Notes: generated by a model from the letters alone, not told the origin. A stretch of DNA of 64,000 bases from Paraphaeosphaeria minitans (GCA_015832175.1 WJXW01000004.1:3534001-3598000); one strand, 5' to 3'; positions 20,700-32,377 are shown, numbered from the stretch's first letter. A program made the numbers and translations.

Positions 20700-21620
20700 A
20701 ATATAATCTAGTTTCTTGTGTTTCTTTTTCTAAGTTTAAAGGTTCTTTATAAGTAGATATACTTTATCCCCCTTTTTTAGCTAAGGTGCTATTTTTTGTT
20801 TTTAATTTTAGTATAAGATTAATTACTACTAAGCTTTCTTAAGATTTTCTTAGAGTTATTAGTGTATTTTTTTTATATTTTCTACTATATCTATAGCTTC
20901 TTTTGCTTTAATTATTATAGGAAATTGTTAGTTAAAGAGATATAGGTGTCTTCTATAGTTTATATAGAACAGTGTATATCCTAATACTGCTAATACTTTG
21001 TTATTATAGGCTAACTGTACTATAAGTAGTAATAAAACCTAGTTATTCTTCTAACTGTTATAGTAGATGCGTAGGTACGTTTCTATAGTTTAGTTTATAC
21101 ATTCTGTCTATCTGTCTGTTTGTAGATAGTAAGCTATTAATAGTTTTTGTTTTATTCTAAGTAGTGCTATAAGCGTTATCTAATAATTTAACGTAAAGAG
21201 CTTGTCTCTATTGCTAATAATTATTTTTAGGATTTTGTAGTGTCTAACTAGTTAGTCTAGGATAAGAACAGCGAGTTTTTTTACTATTATTCTTCTAAGG
21301 TATAGAATAAGCTTAATATACTTAGTTAGTTAGTAGACTATTACTAGTATGCTATTATATTTAATTCCTATTGTTAGATTCTTAGAGTTTAAAATTCCTA
21401 TAATAAAATCTATAGTAATATCTTCTTATAGTGCTGTTAGTATTCTAATTACTTACATCTCTCTATATTTAAAATATATACTATGTTTATTTCTTTAGCA
21501 TTTTATATATTTGTAGATGTAAGTTATTATAGCTTTCTTAATTCCTTTAAAGGTGTAATTCCTTTAGATAAGTTCTATTATCTTTATAATGCCTAGGTGT
21601 CCGTACATAGGGTTATTGTG
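20700..21620 (-). pseudogene. retrotransposon integrase remnant
   Basis: Minus-strand reading near 21,480-21,540 gives YIYKYIKC-stop-RNKHS, matching the end of the HHCC zinc domain (C-x-x-C-Q-R-N-K) with Gln turned to TAA. Coding-like but stop-riddled sequence continues toward 20,700. Limits are approximate, and no intact DDE core can be claimed. Confidence 0.65.
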
Positions 21621-21879
21621 GTATTGTTGGATAATCTTGGTCTGTAGATATTCTAGAACTTCTTAGTTAATTACTAAAAGTTAATTTAGTTCTACTATTA
21701 GTTCTAGAGATCTATCTTTAGCTTTGCGAAGGATTGCGGAGAAGGTTTTTACTTTTTCTCTTACTAGATTACTTTATTAGCTAAGAGCGTCTGTTCTGCT
21801 ATTTTCCTTTCTAGCTATATAGATAATTTTAAACTTATACTATCTTATAGTTTGTAACTATCTTTATTATTATAGCGTA

Positions 21880-22200
21880 AGTTCTTTTATTATTATAAAC
21901 CTTAGAAGGTTCTTATAATCTGTGTAGATTTCTAGTGTTAAGTAACTAAGTGTATAAATCCTCTAGTGCTTTAAGGCTTTAATAATAGCGTAGAGTTCTT
22001 TATTATGTACGTTGTATTGTGTTTTAGCGTTATTAAATTTGCATAAGTAATAGGTAATTAGGTACTATTTACTATTATATTCTTATTTAGTGTAAGCGCC
22101 TAGCGTAAGATCGCTAGCGTCTGTTTTAAAGCGCAGTAGTTTATTACTTCTAAAATAAATAAAGATAGGTTTTATAATATATACTATCTTAAGGAGTTGG
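21880..22200 (-). pseudogene. retrotransposon RNase H remnant
   Basis: The minus strand at about 21,890-22,020 reads NKELYAIIKALKH-stop-RIYT...LEIYTDYKNL. This is the Ty3/Gypsy RNase H motif with Trp changed to TAG and His changed to Tyr, both expected from RIP. Confidence 0.75.
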
Positions 22201-22299
22201 AATAATATTCTATACTTATCTGTCTATTTAAAGGGTACGTCCTTCTTTGTAAAATTTATTAAAAGTATTATAACCTTTACGTAATTTTAGATAAATTGT

Positions 22300-23200
22300 T
22301 AGTTAAATCTATAGAATCTTAAGAATTCTTAGATATTCTTAGCTATCTTTAGTATTAGCTAGTTCTTAATACATTTAACTTTACTTAGTGCTATCTTAAT
22401 TCTTTCTATAGTAATAATATATTCTAGGAATTTAAGTTATTTAACGTTAAACTTATATTTCTTAAGTTTAATATAAAGGCATGCTTTGTTTAGTGCTTTT
22501 AGTACTATCTATACATGCTTAGTGTGGTTTAATTTGTTTTTAGAAAAGACAAGGATATTATCTATATATATAATAATAAATATGTCTAGATGTTTGTAGA
22601 GTACGTTATTAATAAGTGCTATAAAAGCTGCTAGTGTATTTGTAAGTCTAAAAGGCATAACCTTATATTTAAATAGTCTATAGCGTAATTAAAACGCTGT
22701 TTTCTATTCTTTACCTTTCTTAATTTATATAAGGTAGTAACTGTCTCTTAGATCTATTATTATAAACATCTTAGCTTAAGATAGTTAATCTTGTAGCTCT
22801 ATAATATTTAGTAGTAGATATTAGTTCTTTATTGTTATGTTATTAAGTTGTTAGTAGTTAACGCATAGTCTATCTAATCTATCTTTTTTCTTAACAAATA
22901 TAAAAGGGCTTACTACTAGTAACTTTAATAGTTGTATATATCCTTTCTTAAGGTTTGTCTTAATAAAATTATATTCTTTAAGGAGTTCTTCTTCTGTCTT
23001 ACTATATAGTAGTCTAAAGGGTGGCGTCTTCCCTTCTTCTAGGTCTATTATAAGATCCTAGGGTTAATATTCTAGTAGGTTTGCTTTTCCTTCCTTCTTT
23101 ATAAACATATATGTCTATTTCCTGTACTCTCTTAGTAAGGTAAAGGGTGTACTGTTATTCTCCTTCTTACGCTTCTTAATCTAGTAGTTTCTACTAGTGT
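22300..23200 (-). pseudogene. retrotransposon reverse transcriptase remnant
   Basis: The minus strand reads VMPFRLTNTLAAFIALIN, then HLDIFIIIYIDNILVFSKN and LKKYKFNV...LEYIIT. This is the catalytic palm of a Ty3/Gypsy RT, where the expected YxDD box has become YIDN by a G-to-A change. Several in-frame stops follow. Outer limits are approximate. Confidence 0.85.
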
Positions 23201-24639
23201 CTACTAAAGTATGCTTCTATTTTTTAACTATTTATTATAGTATTATATTGTTAATAACTCCCTTATCTACTATTATTTTTAGTTAATACGTAGGCTTTGC
23301 TTATAATATATAATTATAGCGTTTAAATAATATTTTCTTTATACCTTAGTTAATCTGTAGGTTGTGTATTATTAACTAAAGTAATTCTAAGACTAACTTA
23401 TACTTAGATCCTAGTAAGATATCTAAAGTAAGTTCCTCTCTATATCTTTAGACTGTTATTATGGTAGTAACCTCCTAGTATATTTAAGGTGTCTTAGGTA
23501 TTAGGGATCTATTCGCGATATAGATAATATAGGGTACTTCTTTCTTTAATATTATAAGTCCTACTTATTTTACTATCTAATAAGATATAAAGTTCCTTTC
23601 TACTTCTAAGTCTATAAGAGCTTAAGCCTATATTTTTTTAAGCTATACTAGTAGCTTAACTAATACTATACTTACTGTGGTATTTAATTTAATAAAGGCG
23701 TTTTCTTATCTAAGTTTAGGCCTAAAAAAGACATCTATTTGTGTAGGTTATAGTTAAGTTCTAGTGCCTAGTATGCGTTTCTAAGCATCTGCTTCTATTA
23801 TTATTCTTAAGTACGTAGCTTGTGTAGATTATTTTCTTCTTTTTTCTATAAGGATATTTTTCTGTTTTTCCTTCTGCGGTCTTTACTATTCCTATGTACT
23901 AGTTAAATTAGTAGTTCTGTTGTTACTTCTTATATAGGGCAGTTTGTAAAGCCGTCTAAATGTTTAGCCATGTAGTAGTATTTGTAGTTTTAGTTTAGAC
24001 ACGTATACTAGTATAGTTATATATAGTTTCTATTAATAAGTATATTATAGTATTTGTTGCCCTTTAGCGTAAAGTAAGGAAAGTATTTTACTTATTATTT
24101 ATTTTAAAGGTGTTTATTATAAGCTGCGATAGGGTAGTCTATCTATATCTATCTATAGCGTAATTTCTTTTTAGGTTATTTCTTATTCTCTTCTTTCTCT
24201 GCTTTGTGTTGTGCGCAGGTTAGTTCTTCGCAATATATCTATATATAGAATTAGTATGTAGGATTTTAGTAGTTTAGGTAGTACTTTAGTATATAGTTTA
24301 ACTTCTTATTTTTATAGGGTTGCATTCTTTTTAGTGCCTAGTAGGGTTCTATATAGTCCTAAATATTTAGTTTGTACTTAGGTAATATAGGGTTATCTTC
24401 TTCCTGCCTACTTTATAGGTAAGGAGTAGGAGATTTTAGTATCTCTTCTACGTCTTCTGCGTTGTAGTATATGTTAGAGTTATTTTCTAAATCTTTGTAT
24501 AGTTATAAGTTAGGTAAATCTAATTACTTACTTTACTCTAGTATAACGTGTTAGTAACTAAATAGCGTTATAATAACTTCCTATTTCTTATTAGGTTCTT
24601 AGTCCTTAATAGTTAGTATATTTAACTTAGTTTAATAGA

Positions 24640-25545
24640 CTTTATTCTTTAATCTATAGTTCCTAGCTATATAGCCTAGTTTACTACATGTAAAGCATTT
24701 ATAGGTCTTAGTTATTAGTTGTTAACTTCTATTAGAGACGTGTTTATTAGGCTACTTAGGGCCTATCCTTCCTTCTTTTCCTTTACTTAAGTAGTTAAAC
24801 TAGACATTTTCTATTAGTTTATATTTCTAATAGTTTCTTAGCTATTACTTTTAGATAATTCTAATAGGGTTCTTATAAATTATTTTTACTAGTTGTCTAA
24901 AGCTTATTGCTCTAGGGTTTTAGTAGAGCTCCTGTTATAGTAAAAACTATTCTTTGTTAATTCTAATAGTTTCTTTATATAGTTCTTTAAGGTTAGCAAT
25001 TTATGCACTACTACGTAAGAGTTCCTTATATAGTTTCTGTTTAAGTCCTTATTTATACATGTCCTAAAGAGATTTATTATCTTAGTTAAGTTACATAGCG
25101 TATCTATAAAACTTAGCTATATACTTAGCTACTAATTATTTTTAAGTTATAGTCTAAATCTTTGCTTTTGTAATAGAGTCCTTATTAGCGATTCTAAAGA
25201 GTTATTTAAGGTATTTCTTAAAATTGTTATAATCTTTAATAATATTAATTATATTAGCGTACTTGTTCACGTAATTATTATTATTGTTGTTGTGGTCTAT
25301 TCCTAGATACTTTTTAAAGTAGGGATAGATCTATAATCCTATATCTCTTTATATATATATTACTGCGAAAATAACCTTCTTTTTATCTTTAAGGGGTTTG
25401 TCTAAGTTAAAGAAGTAGAGGTCTAGTTAAAGAATCTAGACGTTAGTTTAAGATTATTTACTAAAGTAGAGATTAGGTTTATATACTTTACTACTATCCT
25501 TTATAGAAGTAATTTTAGCGGCACCTAAAGCTATAGAAGAGGTAG
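24640..25545 (-). pseudogene. retrotransposon gag remnant with zinc knuckle
   Basis: The minus strand from about 25,540 reads KPNLYFSK, LDLYFFNLDKPLKDKKKVIF, YFKKYLGIDHNNNNNNYVNK and NNFKKYLK...LFRIANKD, a gag capsid-like region. Near 24,670-24,700 it reads CFTCSKLGYIARNY, a CCHC zinc knuckle whose His and last Cys have both become Tyr, as RIP predicts. The protease presumably lies between this and RT but could not be pinned down. Confidence 0.75.
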
Positions 25546-25581
25546 GAGTTTATAAAATACTTATATTAAGGGTATTTAAGA

Positions 25582-26011
25582 TGTTAAATCTAAAAAAGTA
25601 GCTAGTCTTAAAGGGTTAAAGTTAGTTCTTAGGTAGGAGTACTTATAGAAGGTAAAAAGTCTTATTAATATAATAGTATTTTACAAAGTGTAATAAGTTA
25701 ACAATTTAGTCTACTAGAATCTAAATAATAGATTAATAAATAGATTAAATATAAGTATAGAGAGTCTATCCTCGCATTCTTATATACTAAGCAAAGTCCG
25801 CTTTATAGGGAGCGCTCTATAGAGAGCGCTCTGTATAGAGTAGTTACGTATGTTATACTCTGCATAAAGTAATTAAGCGCTCTATAGAGAGTAGTCACGT
25901 GACTCCTTTGTTTAAGGCGTAGCCGGCATTGAGTCCCCGCTCGATCCTTGCTACGCGCCCGCTAGGTACAAAACCGGCTTCTCGCCATCATGTGGATTTC
26001 AGATCCTAACA
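25582..26011 (-). repeat. right LTR (5' LTR), outer end nearly RIP-free
   Basis: Pairs with the left LTR at the same length. From about 25,890 to 26,011 it keeps a GC-rich sequence (for example GTAGCCGGCATTGAGTCCCC) that in the left copy has become GTAGCTAGTATTAAGTCTTT. Inward of about 25,880 both copies are AT-rich. RIP intensity therefore falls off near the edge. Confidence 0.95.
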
Positions 26012-26032
26012 TGGACGAAGAGACAACATTAG

Positions 26033-26458
26033 ACTGCTACGATTTTTCATGGGCTGCCAGATCTCTTATTCCCGGCTACCTTTCCCGCAGTCGATCAGAC
26101 TTACGACGATGCCAAATGTGCTATTGGGGAGCTTGAAACGACTAGCGCTTGGCAGTTTATTAACAGAGAGTCGTTCTTTTATCAGTATGGCCAAGTCACG
26201 TCGTCGAATGCTACTTCTGATGTCATGGCCAACGACACGAAGGTCCCGGACCTTGCATACCAACTTCCGACTCCGCCCCGCACACCGAGCAGCCGCGACA
26301 CACTGCTGGATGCAAAGAATGCTGTCGATCCCGTCGTGAATCCTGGTGCCTATTTTACTTCCACTATTGATGCTACATCGCAGGATAAGTTAGTAATAAG
26401 CGATTTTTTTGCCTGCCCGGAGGACAATGAACATTATTATCTTGGTAACTCGGGTTGA
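26033..26458 (+). pseudogene. ORF fragment abutting the retrotransposon, possible 3' exon of a disrupted gene
   Basis: A frame of about 141 codons opens directly after a TAG 14 bp past the target duplication and ends at 26456-26458. It contains PAVDQTYDDAKCAIGELETT, INRESFFYQYGQVTSSNATS, YQLPTPPRTPSSRDTL and PEDNEHYYLGNSG. Composition and codon use look coding. A CTTTCCCGCAG acceptor at the start of AVDQTY would make it an internal or last exon. I do not recognise the family. No matching 5' part is visible left of the transposon, where the flank is AT-rich. It may be a truncated host gene or a chance frame. Confidence 0.35.
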
Positions 26459-26755
26459 TTATATCGTAATTATGATAAACGTGTAGGGTTGGCAAATAAT
26501 GGGGAAAAAAGCGGCTTAGGTTGGACGTAGTATATGTATGAAAATACTCGAAAAATCTTTTTCTACAAGGAATGCATACGCATTTAATCTAAAGTGTACG
26601 TGATGCTACTTCCGGGGGCAATCACACTTGCTATACGTGATGTTCTGGATTGAAAGTGTGGGCACTCTATTAACCTTGAGGTAACATAGTGTACTAAGAT
26701 TTTGAATAAGCTTTTTCTGCTTGTGTGGCTTCAGCCTCCTCTTTCCTTCTTCTCC

Positions 26756-28258
26756 TCATTTCACATTAGACCCGAGTGCCTGTAGGCTGTTGATCAAAGG
26801 TGTTCCGTTCGCCTGGAGTATCTGCAGCCGTATGTTACTTGCTTCCACACTTGTCGTCATATTCCAAATCCGTTTGTAGCCCAGGGATGTGCCATTGACA
26901 ATCCTGCTGTACGTTCCATTCACACCCGCATCGATTAGATAACCGTCAACGCGCTGTCCTAAAGCTATATGCTCTTGCAGTATGATGGCATCGATACTAT
27001 AGACTCCATCTAGATGAATCTCCAAGAATCCCACAGTCTCGTTGTCGTTCATTGCCCAGTACGTGTCAGTGTTGCCGTCAAGCACGTTCGCCGGTCCAAA
27101 TTGGGAGTTGTCGCCTCCGCGCACGCTGCTTGCTCCGACGTTAAGATTGGGAGTAAGCAGCGGACGGCCCAAGAAGGCATCGCGTTGCTTCTTGAATTGC
27201 TGTAGCATCTCCAGATCCTCTTTGGCAATTTGCCCAGTGGTGTCCGGTGGCACGTCAAGCAGAAGACTGATACTCTGTCCGACACACTCCATGTACATCT
27301 TCATCAGTGCATCCGCCGATTTCGGCTTTTCGCTGGCATGCCAGAACCAGCCATCACGTATCCGCGCATCAGCTTCTGCGGGGGTCCAATACAGTCCATC
27401 GCGGACCCCAGTCTGCAGTTCTTCGCCCTCATAATGTGTTTGATCTTGTGTCCTGCTGATCGTGTGCCAGTTTGTAGGCACCGTGTATCCATCCTCGTTG
27501 CCAACCCATCGTGCATCCACGCCTTGATGTCCCCACATTACAGCGTCGGGCTGGTTCTCGCGGATGATGTCGCGGAACCTCGCCCAGTCAAATGTCTGCA
27601 CTGTGTCCGAGCCACTTGCTCCATCCAACCAGAGTTCGAACAGAGGAACTTGTGAGCCATTGTCGTACTTCAACGTCACAAGTTCTGTTAGTTGGCTTGC
27701 ATAAAGATCGTTGTAGTCGCCGGTAGTGTTGTCGCCAAATATCTGGGGTTCTTCATAGATTGTTCCAGTTAGGTTGGGCTTCGGCATAGCTGGGTCCCGA
27801 TGGATATCCCACGGCGAGAGATATATGCCGAACTTGATGCCATACTTTTGCGCTGATGCGGCTGCCATACGGACAACATCTGCACTGAGGCCATCCGCGA
27901 CGCGGTCTTTGGCCCACTTTCCATTTCCAATCTTATACGTTGTTGCGTTCGTGTCCCAGAGCGCCATCCCATCATGATGCTTCGCCGTCAGTATCATGCC
28001 TGCCATTCCGGCATCTGCGAATCCTTTTGCCCACTGGTCTGTGTCTAACGCAGTCGGGTTAAATACGTCTGGTGTGCTTTGACTGATTCCCCACTCCTCG
28101 TTGGTGAAGGTGTTGGGCCCAAAGTGTATGAATGCATAATATTCAAGCTGATGCCATGCGAGTTGGCGGGATGATGGTGTCCGCAAATATGGAGCTGGTG
28201 CAATCTCTGCGACGGCTGTGAAAGCTAGCCATATCGCTGTGCTGATAAATGGCAACAT
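26756..28258 (-). CDS. secreted alpha-L-fucosidase, GH29, with C-terminal F5/8C-like domain
   Basis: An intronless 500-aa frame from the ATG of MLPFISTAIWLAFTAVAEIA, a good signal peptide. The frame is open 72 codons further up, but that extension would bury the signal. The catalytic part has YYAFIHFGPNTFTNEEWG, LTAKHHDGMALWDT and the nucleophile motif FELWLDGASG with Asp at about residue 212, as in the alpha-1,3/1,4 type of GH29. Residues from about 370 to the end (GPANVLDGNTDTYWAM...) resemble an F5/8 type C carbohydrate-binding domain. It should remove fucose from plant xyloglucan or glycans outside the cell. It is intact although it lies only about 740 bp from the RIP-mutated element. Confidence 0.9.
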   Translation of the reverse strand: MLPFISTAIWLAFTAVAEIAPAPYLRTPSSRQLAWHQLEYYAFIHFGPNTFTNEEWGISQSTPDVFNPTALDTDQWAKGFADAGMAGMILTAKHHDGMALWDTNATTYKIGNGKWAKDRVADGLSADVVRMAAASAQKYGIKFGIYLSPWDIHRDPAMPKPNLTGTIYEEPQIFGDNTTGDYNDLYASQLTELVTLKYDNGSQVPLFELWLDGASGSDTVQTFDWARFRDIIRENQPDAVMWGHQGVDARWVGNEDGYTVPTNWHTISRTQDQTHYEGEELQTGVRDGLYWTPAEADARIRDGWFWHASEKPKSADALMKMYMECVGQSISLLLDVPPDTTGQIAKEDLEMLQQFKKQRDAFLGRPLLTPNLNVGASSVRGGDNSQFGPANVLDGNTDTYWAMNDNETVGFLEIHLDGVYSIDAIILQEHIALGQRVDGYLIDAGVNGTYSRIVNGTSLGYKRIWNMTTSVEASNIRLQILQANGTPLINSLQALGSNVK

Positions 28259-29559
28259 CGCGATGTAAATGTTAGACGGTGCTCTGGGTATCCTGTTTCT
28301 CGAATCCGGACGCCGGAAAACGACGTAACACAATAAGGGTGGAAATGATTCGTAACGATGGCCAAGACTGGACGCTATATACAGCGAGATACTCCCGCAT
28401 TGGAGAGCGTTTCCCCGAAATCTGCGGCATTGATTAATTCTTCCACAAATAAAATATGGGGTGCGAGTCGTCACTGAAGATTGATCGTCGTGTTGCTTTG
28501 TGGGGTAGCATTATTTAGCTTCCAAGCTGGGATTGACAGAACCTAATTAGCATGTTCGAAGACGTAACAGTCGACAGATCCGAAACACAGTTCTTTACAC
28601 TATCTTCAAACTAAAAGCCCAACGGTAAAGCAAGTTCAGTAAATGAGAGGACAATGAATAGTCGTTCCGTCGCTGATCACGGTGTTGGGGGTATCAAGAC
28701 CTTCCTCTTCGGGATGCTGGCAGCGGGGCACTGCAACCACGATGGAGGCGCTCATGACAAGGTGAACACCGGCGATACACTAGGTAGTCTATCAGCTAGA
28801 AAACATAGAAACTCACAGTATCTCAAGTTACCCTAGGCTAGACCACTTTTTTCCACTCTTATAGGTATAGTTCTGGTCTTTTCATTGCCGTGAGAGGGAG
28901 ACTATCGTGGCACAGAGGAATGCAAGTACACGAACACTGCGAAGTTTTCCAACGGCTATCAGCGCGCATGTTGAAAGCCGAACGTTGTCGTACAAGCCAA
29001 ACGGGTCTAATCGGGAGACATCTTCCGCTTTGTCGTGACCTTCAGCCGCATAGCCAGGGCGCAACCTCGACACCCCGACATGTCTCCGGCCTGTTTACGA
29101 TGGCGAAGCGGAACTTTCCGGGACATGCTTCTCTCACTTGATGTACAAGCCTTGTTGGTTGGCAATGCCAAAGCTGATCTTCGTTCGGATAGAAAGGTAG
29201 GTATCGTACCACTACTGCTGACGGAGAATCGAAGGTCTCAAATTTGTGAGGCTAAATTGGGAGTCAAACGAAAATGCCCCCTTTTCGCGTGTTTCCATTG
29301 CAGCTTTCCATCGCATCGCGTGCGCATCGCGGCATTTCCATATCAAGACCGAGCTTCCTTGTGGTGTCTCTTGCAGCAGACCGCCCGGGCTGAGCTCCAC
29401 CCCCGCGCTGATTCATCGATCCTAGGTTGGATCAGCACGTCCGGCGCATCTCCTCGTAAGCTCCCCAGTTTTGTACACGACCGCAAGGCACACAAAGCGC
29501 GTTTTGTTGAGTCATTGCGTCATTGCGTACAGTTCGATACCTGAGTACCTACCTAGTGT
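28259..29559. other. intergenic, no gene recognised
   Basis: This holds the GH29 promoter at its left end. Frames up to 169 codons near 29,035-29,544 have no recognisable content. A palindromic GTACCTACCTAGTGTAGGTAC lies at about 29,546-29,566. Confidence 0.45.
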
Positions 29560-30192
29560 AGGTACGATGTGCGAAGCTGCGATTTCCCGCAAACCCTCAC
29601 GCAAAGCGGTTCATACGCGCAATGCTGCGACAAAGACAGGGAATGCAACTTCTATCATAGCTGCTCCGCCGGTAAGGTAGGTAATCACCGACTCGACTGG
29701 TCTTGCGATGAGGGATATTGTACTTGGGGACCAAGGGCGCGACATCCGCACAATCCTACCTGGGCTGCTGGGCAACGAGTCTGGGCGAGGACTCGATTAC
29801 TCTGATACAAATCATGGGTGGTAAGAACACTAACTGCTTATAGTGATGGGGATGCGGGACACTTGGACTCTTTGGGCACGTCTCCTGTAAAGAAGTCCAA
29901 GTCCGCCCTGCATCCATCGCAGTCGAACAGTTCTACTGAAACACCTATAGCCACTAGTCCTGCGCCCACTGGTCTTGCGAGGTCGACCGATGATTGCAGC
30001 AGTAGATATACCGAGAGTGGAGTGGCAACAGTGCTGCGTCTACCGGCACTACGATACCTACGTCTACCGGCGCTAAGACGGAGTCATCAAGCTCCAAGAC
30101 CAAATCTAAGACCTCGCCTACAAGCGAAAGTTCTCCCTCTTCCAGCTCGCCTGGCGTTGCAGGCTTGATTGCGAATCGTATTGCACTGATGT
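29560..30192 (+). pseudogene. decayed cysteine-rich, Ser/Thr-rich cell-surface protein
   Basis: Three neighbouring frames give pieces of one fungal surface-protein type. SGSYAQCCDKDRECNFYHSC and LDWSCDEGYC (29,600-29,725) are followed in another frame by GATSAQSYLGCWATSLGEDS (29,735-29,800). After a plausible short intron there is Ser/Thr-rich sequence ending STGTTIPTSTGAKTESSSS and GVAGLIANRIALM-stop. The Cys spacing (CC...C...C then C-W) followed by a Ser/Thr tail is typical of anchored wall proteins. The required frame changes do not fall at good splice sites, and no signal peptide exon was found, so I call it a pseudogene. An intron arrangement I missed is possible. Confidence 0.45.
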
Positions 30193-30325
30193 AGCATGCT
30201 CCCATCCAAACTCCGGCCCATCTTCCAATGAATATTCAACAATTAATGACATACGGACTCCTTCTATAAGCTACATTTCAAGACGGAAGACAGTGCATCG
30301 CCGAACACACTCTTGGCAATGCCAC

Positions 30326-31668
30326 CTACATGGCCATAGGCATCTCTATTCCGGGGAGCTCAGTCAGCCAGCCATCGGCATCCTCGTTGACCCGCCTCGG
30401 CACCTTGCAGGCATTGCCGGCGTCGGGCTGCTGAGTTTTGAGGCTACCGCAGTTGGCTCCCATGCAACCCTTGGCATCGTCCATCGCCTTCTGTAGAGAG
30501 TCGTCCTTCCAGCCGAATACATAGTCGCCGTGCTGACCAAAACCAGTGTTGTCGCCTGTGCTGAGAACGAACGGCTGCGAACCATCTGTGGGCCAGTCTG
30601 CTTTGTTGTTGAACTGCCTAGTGTCCCACACAATCTGCAGGTGTTGTCAACGATACTGTCTGTTATAGCGCAAAAGAACATACCTCGAGCATAATCTGTG
30701 GGATCTTCACTGGGTGGGTAGATGGACAGTCGCCACCTACGCTTGAGCCGGTAAATACCTGGGGTCCGGCCTTAGGATATGCTACATGTGACTGTTACAC
30801 GCGTTATCAGCTGAATCTCTACTGTACATTCGCTTTACCAAATACCTTATGGTCCGGCGAATCGAGGTTCTGTCCATCCCAACACGTAGGGTAAAGTATG
30901 TTTGATCGAATGCCACCAGGGCAGGCAGCTGTGGGCAGACCTTCGGTATCGAGCCTGGTCATCTTAGTGAAGGCGATATGGGAAAGCAAACATCATACTT
31001 TGCATCCTGGCAAGGTGCCGCATTGTCGCCACCAAAATTCGGTCCAGTGTAGCAGCGAAAGCAGGTCTGTGTTTTGAGATTCTTGGTTACGCGGTTGTTT
31101 GCATCTCCTACAAGCATTCGGAAACCAGGCTTGAACGCCGTGACCTTTGCTTTCCCTGGGGAAACATAGTAGACGACGAATCCACCCTTCGTCTTCCCTG
31201 TGTACTTATCGTTGAAAAGGTCTCGGTTAGGGACCTGGGGAACCCGCTTGTAAGTTCCGTTCTTGGCTTTGAAGTATAGGTTTGCGGTCCAGTAGTTGGA
31301 GAACTATCCTGTGTTAGTACGTCGGCATCTCGCTCTCCCTTCAAACACGTACATCTTCTGAATATCCGCAGGTAGTGCAGGTTGAGATTTTGGCAATGTC
31401 TGTAGATTGCATTGTAGTATTGAAAGAGTTGCCTCCCACGACCTAAACACGCTTAGCGCCACACCCATCGAATCTTAGTGTATCAAGAGTATACCTGGTG
31501 CATGTGCGGCGATGGAGCGAGACCTGGGTTGACGAGCGGATCGATGCGATCTATGATAACTTCAGAGCAACCGAATCGAAGCATGGTGTTCTGCCCTCCC
31601 TGTCTTCCCTCTAGGACTTTCGGCAGCGCGGCAGCGCTCGCCGCGAAAAGCAGAGTCGAAATGATCAT
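30326..31668 (-). CDS. secreted DUF1996 protein
   Basis: Six exons (31495-31668, 31353-31442, 30999-31303, 30846-30954, 30684-30791, 30326-30634) with introns of 44-54 bp give 364 aa. The signal peptide is MIISTLLFAASAAALP. The body is DUF1996 throughout: LRFGCSEVIIDRIDPLVNPG, SPHMHQVVGGNSFN, EDFSNYWTANLYFKA, CPGGIRSNILYPTCWDG and DSPDHKSHVAYP. The third intron (30955-30998) was placed at GTATGA...GACCAG because this alone restores CQDAKLDTEGLP; an acceptor 8 nt earlier gives a stop. DUF1996 proteins are extracellular, Cys-rich and of unknown biochemical function, sometimes joined to WSC domains, which are absent here. Confidence 0.9.
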
Positions 31669-32377
31669 TTTAGCACGGTGGAGAACACAGGGCGTTTGTT
31701 TGGAGGGATCTTCAGCTGCGATGCAGATAATAGACCTCACAGGGAAGACGTTCTATACATCTATGGTGATTACACCAGTCACAGGACCGACCTTCCACAA
31801 GGGCCCCACATGCACGCACTCGCACGCACTCGCAACGTTTTGGATACCTCAGAAGAGGTGGGATACAAAGTTTAGATTGGCCACTGTATTCCATGTGGTC
31901 CCCGCAATAAAAGTCAGCTGTACGCAATATCGACAGGTGCAGGGCGCTTCGGCTAAAGGCTGCCGATTGACAAACCTCATATATTAGACCCAGTAGAACG
32001 TTTTCAGCCAGGGGGTCTCAAACATTTCGGAGCTGATGAATTGCAGTCGCGTGGAGAACGTGGTGCTCAAAGTAGAGCCTCCACATCCTGAGCCCCGAAG
32101 CCGAGGTGAAGCTGCGGGTTATCACTCGAGTGCTGTTGCGTGATAAGTACGATTCTTGAACGTGCTCACTGCAAGATGAACGAAATGCATGTATTTGTAC
32201 ACGTCGTCCATCCAGATGAGCCTCATGACGTATGCGACTAGAGCTTCTAACGTACTCATGTTCTTGCGTGCTGCGACTCGTGCATGGTATTAGCACAAAG
32301 AACGAGAAGGCCACGTAAAGGATGTGGATGTTGAACGAAACGTAGGGGGATGCGGTCTTTTTCCCTCAACCAAAAAC
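31669..32377. other. intergenic, no gene recognised
   Basis: Upstream region of the DUF1996 gene and downstream of the HET remnant. A short direct repeat CACTCGCACGCACTCGCA lies near 31,817-31,834. No coding signal is recognised. Confidence 0.45.

Larger units (their letters stand above)
19346..26016 (-). mobile_element. RIP-degenerated Ty3/Gypsy LTR retrotransposon with target-site duplication
   Basis: Two 430-bp direct LTRs (19351-19780 and 25582-26011) are bounded by TG...CA ends and a perfect 5-bp target duplication TGGAC (19346-19350, 26012-26016). The element proper is 6,661 bp. Coding remnants read on the minus strand in gag, RT, RNase H, integrase order. The polypurine tract abuts the left LTR, so the right LTR is the 5' LTR. 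All LTR differences that I compared are transitions, and coding frames are full of TAG/TAA where Trp or Gln is expected. This is a classical RIP outcome, so the copy must be inactive. Integrase following RT and RNase H, with a 5-bp duplication, places it in Ty3/Gypsy (Metaviridae). Confidence 0.97.

Noticed and set aside
19351..26011. genes in the AT-rich block other than the retroelement
   Set aside because: No frame longer than about 60 codons survives. All readable fragments belong to gag-pol or the antisense ORF.
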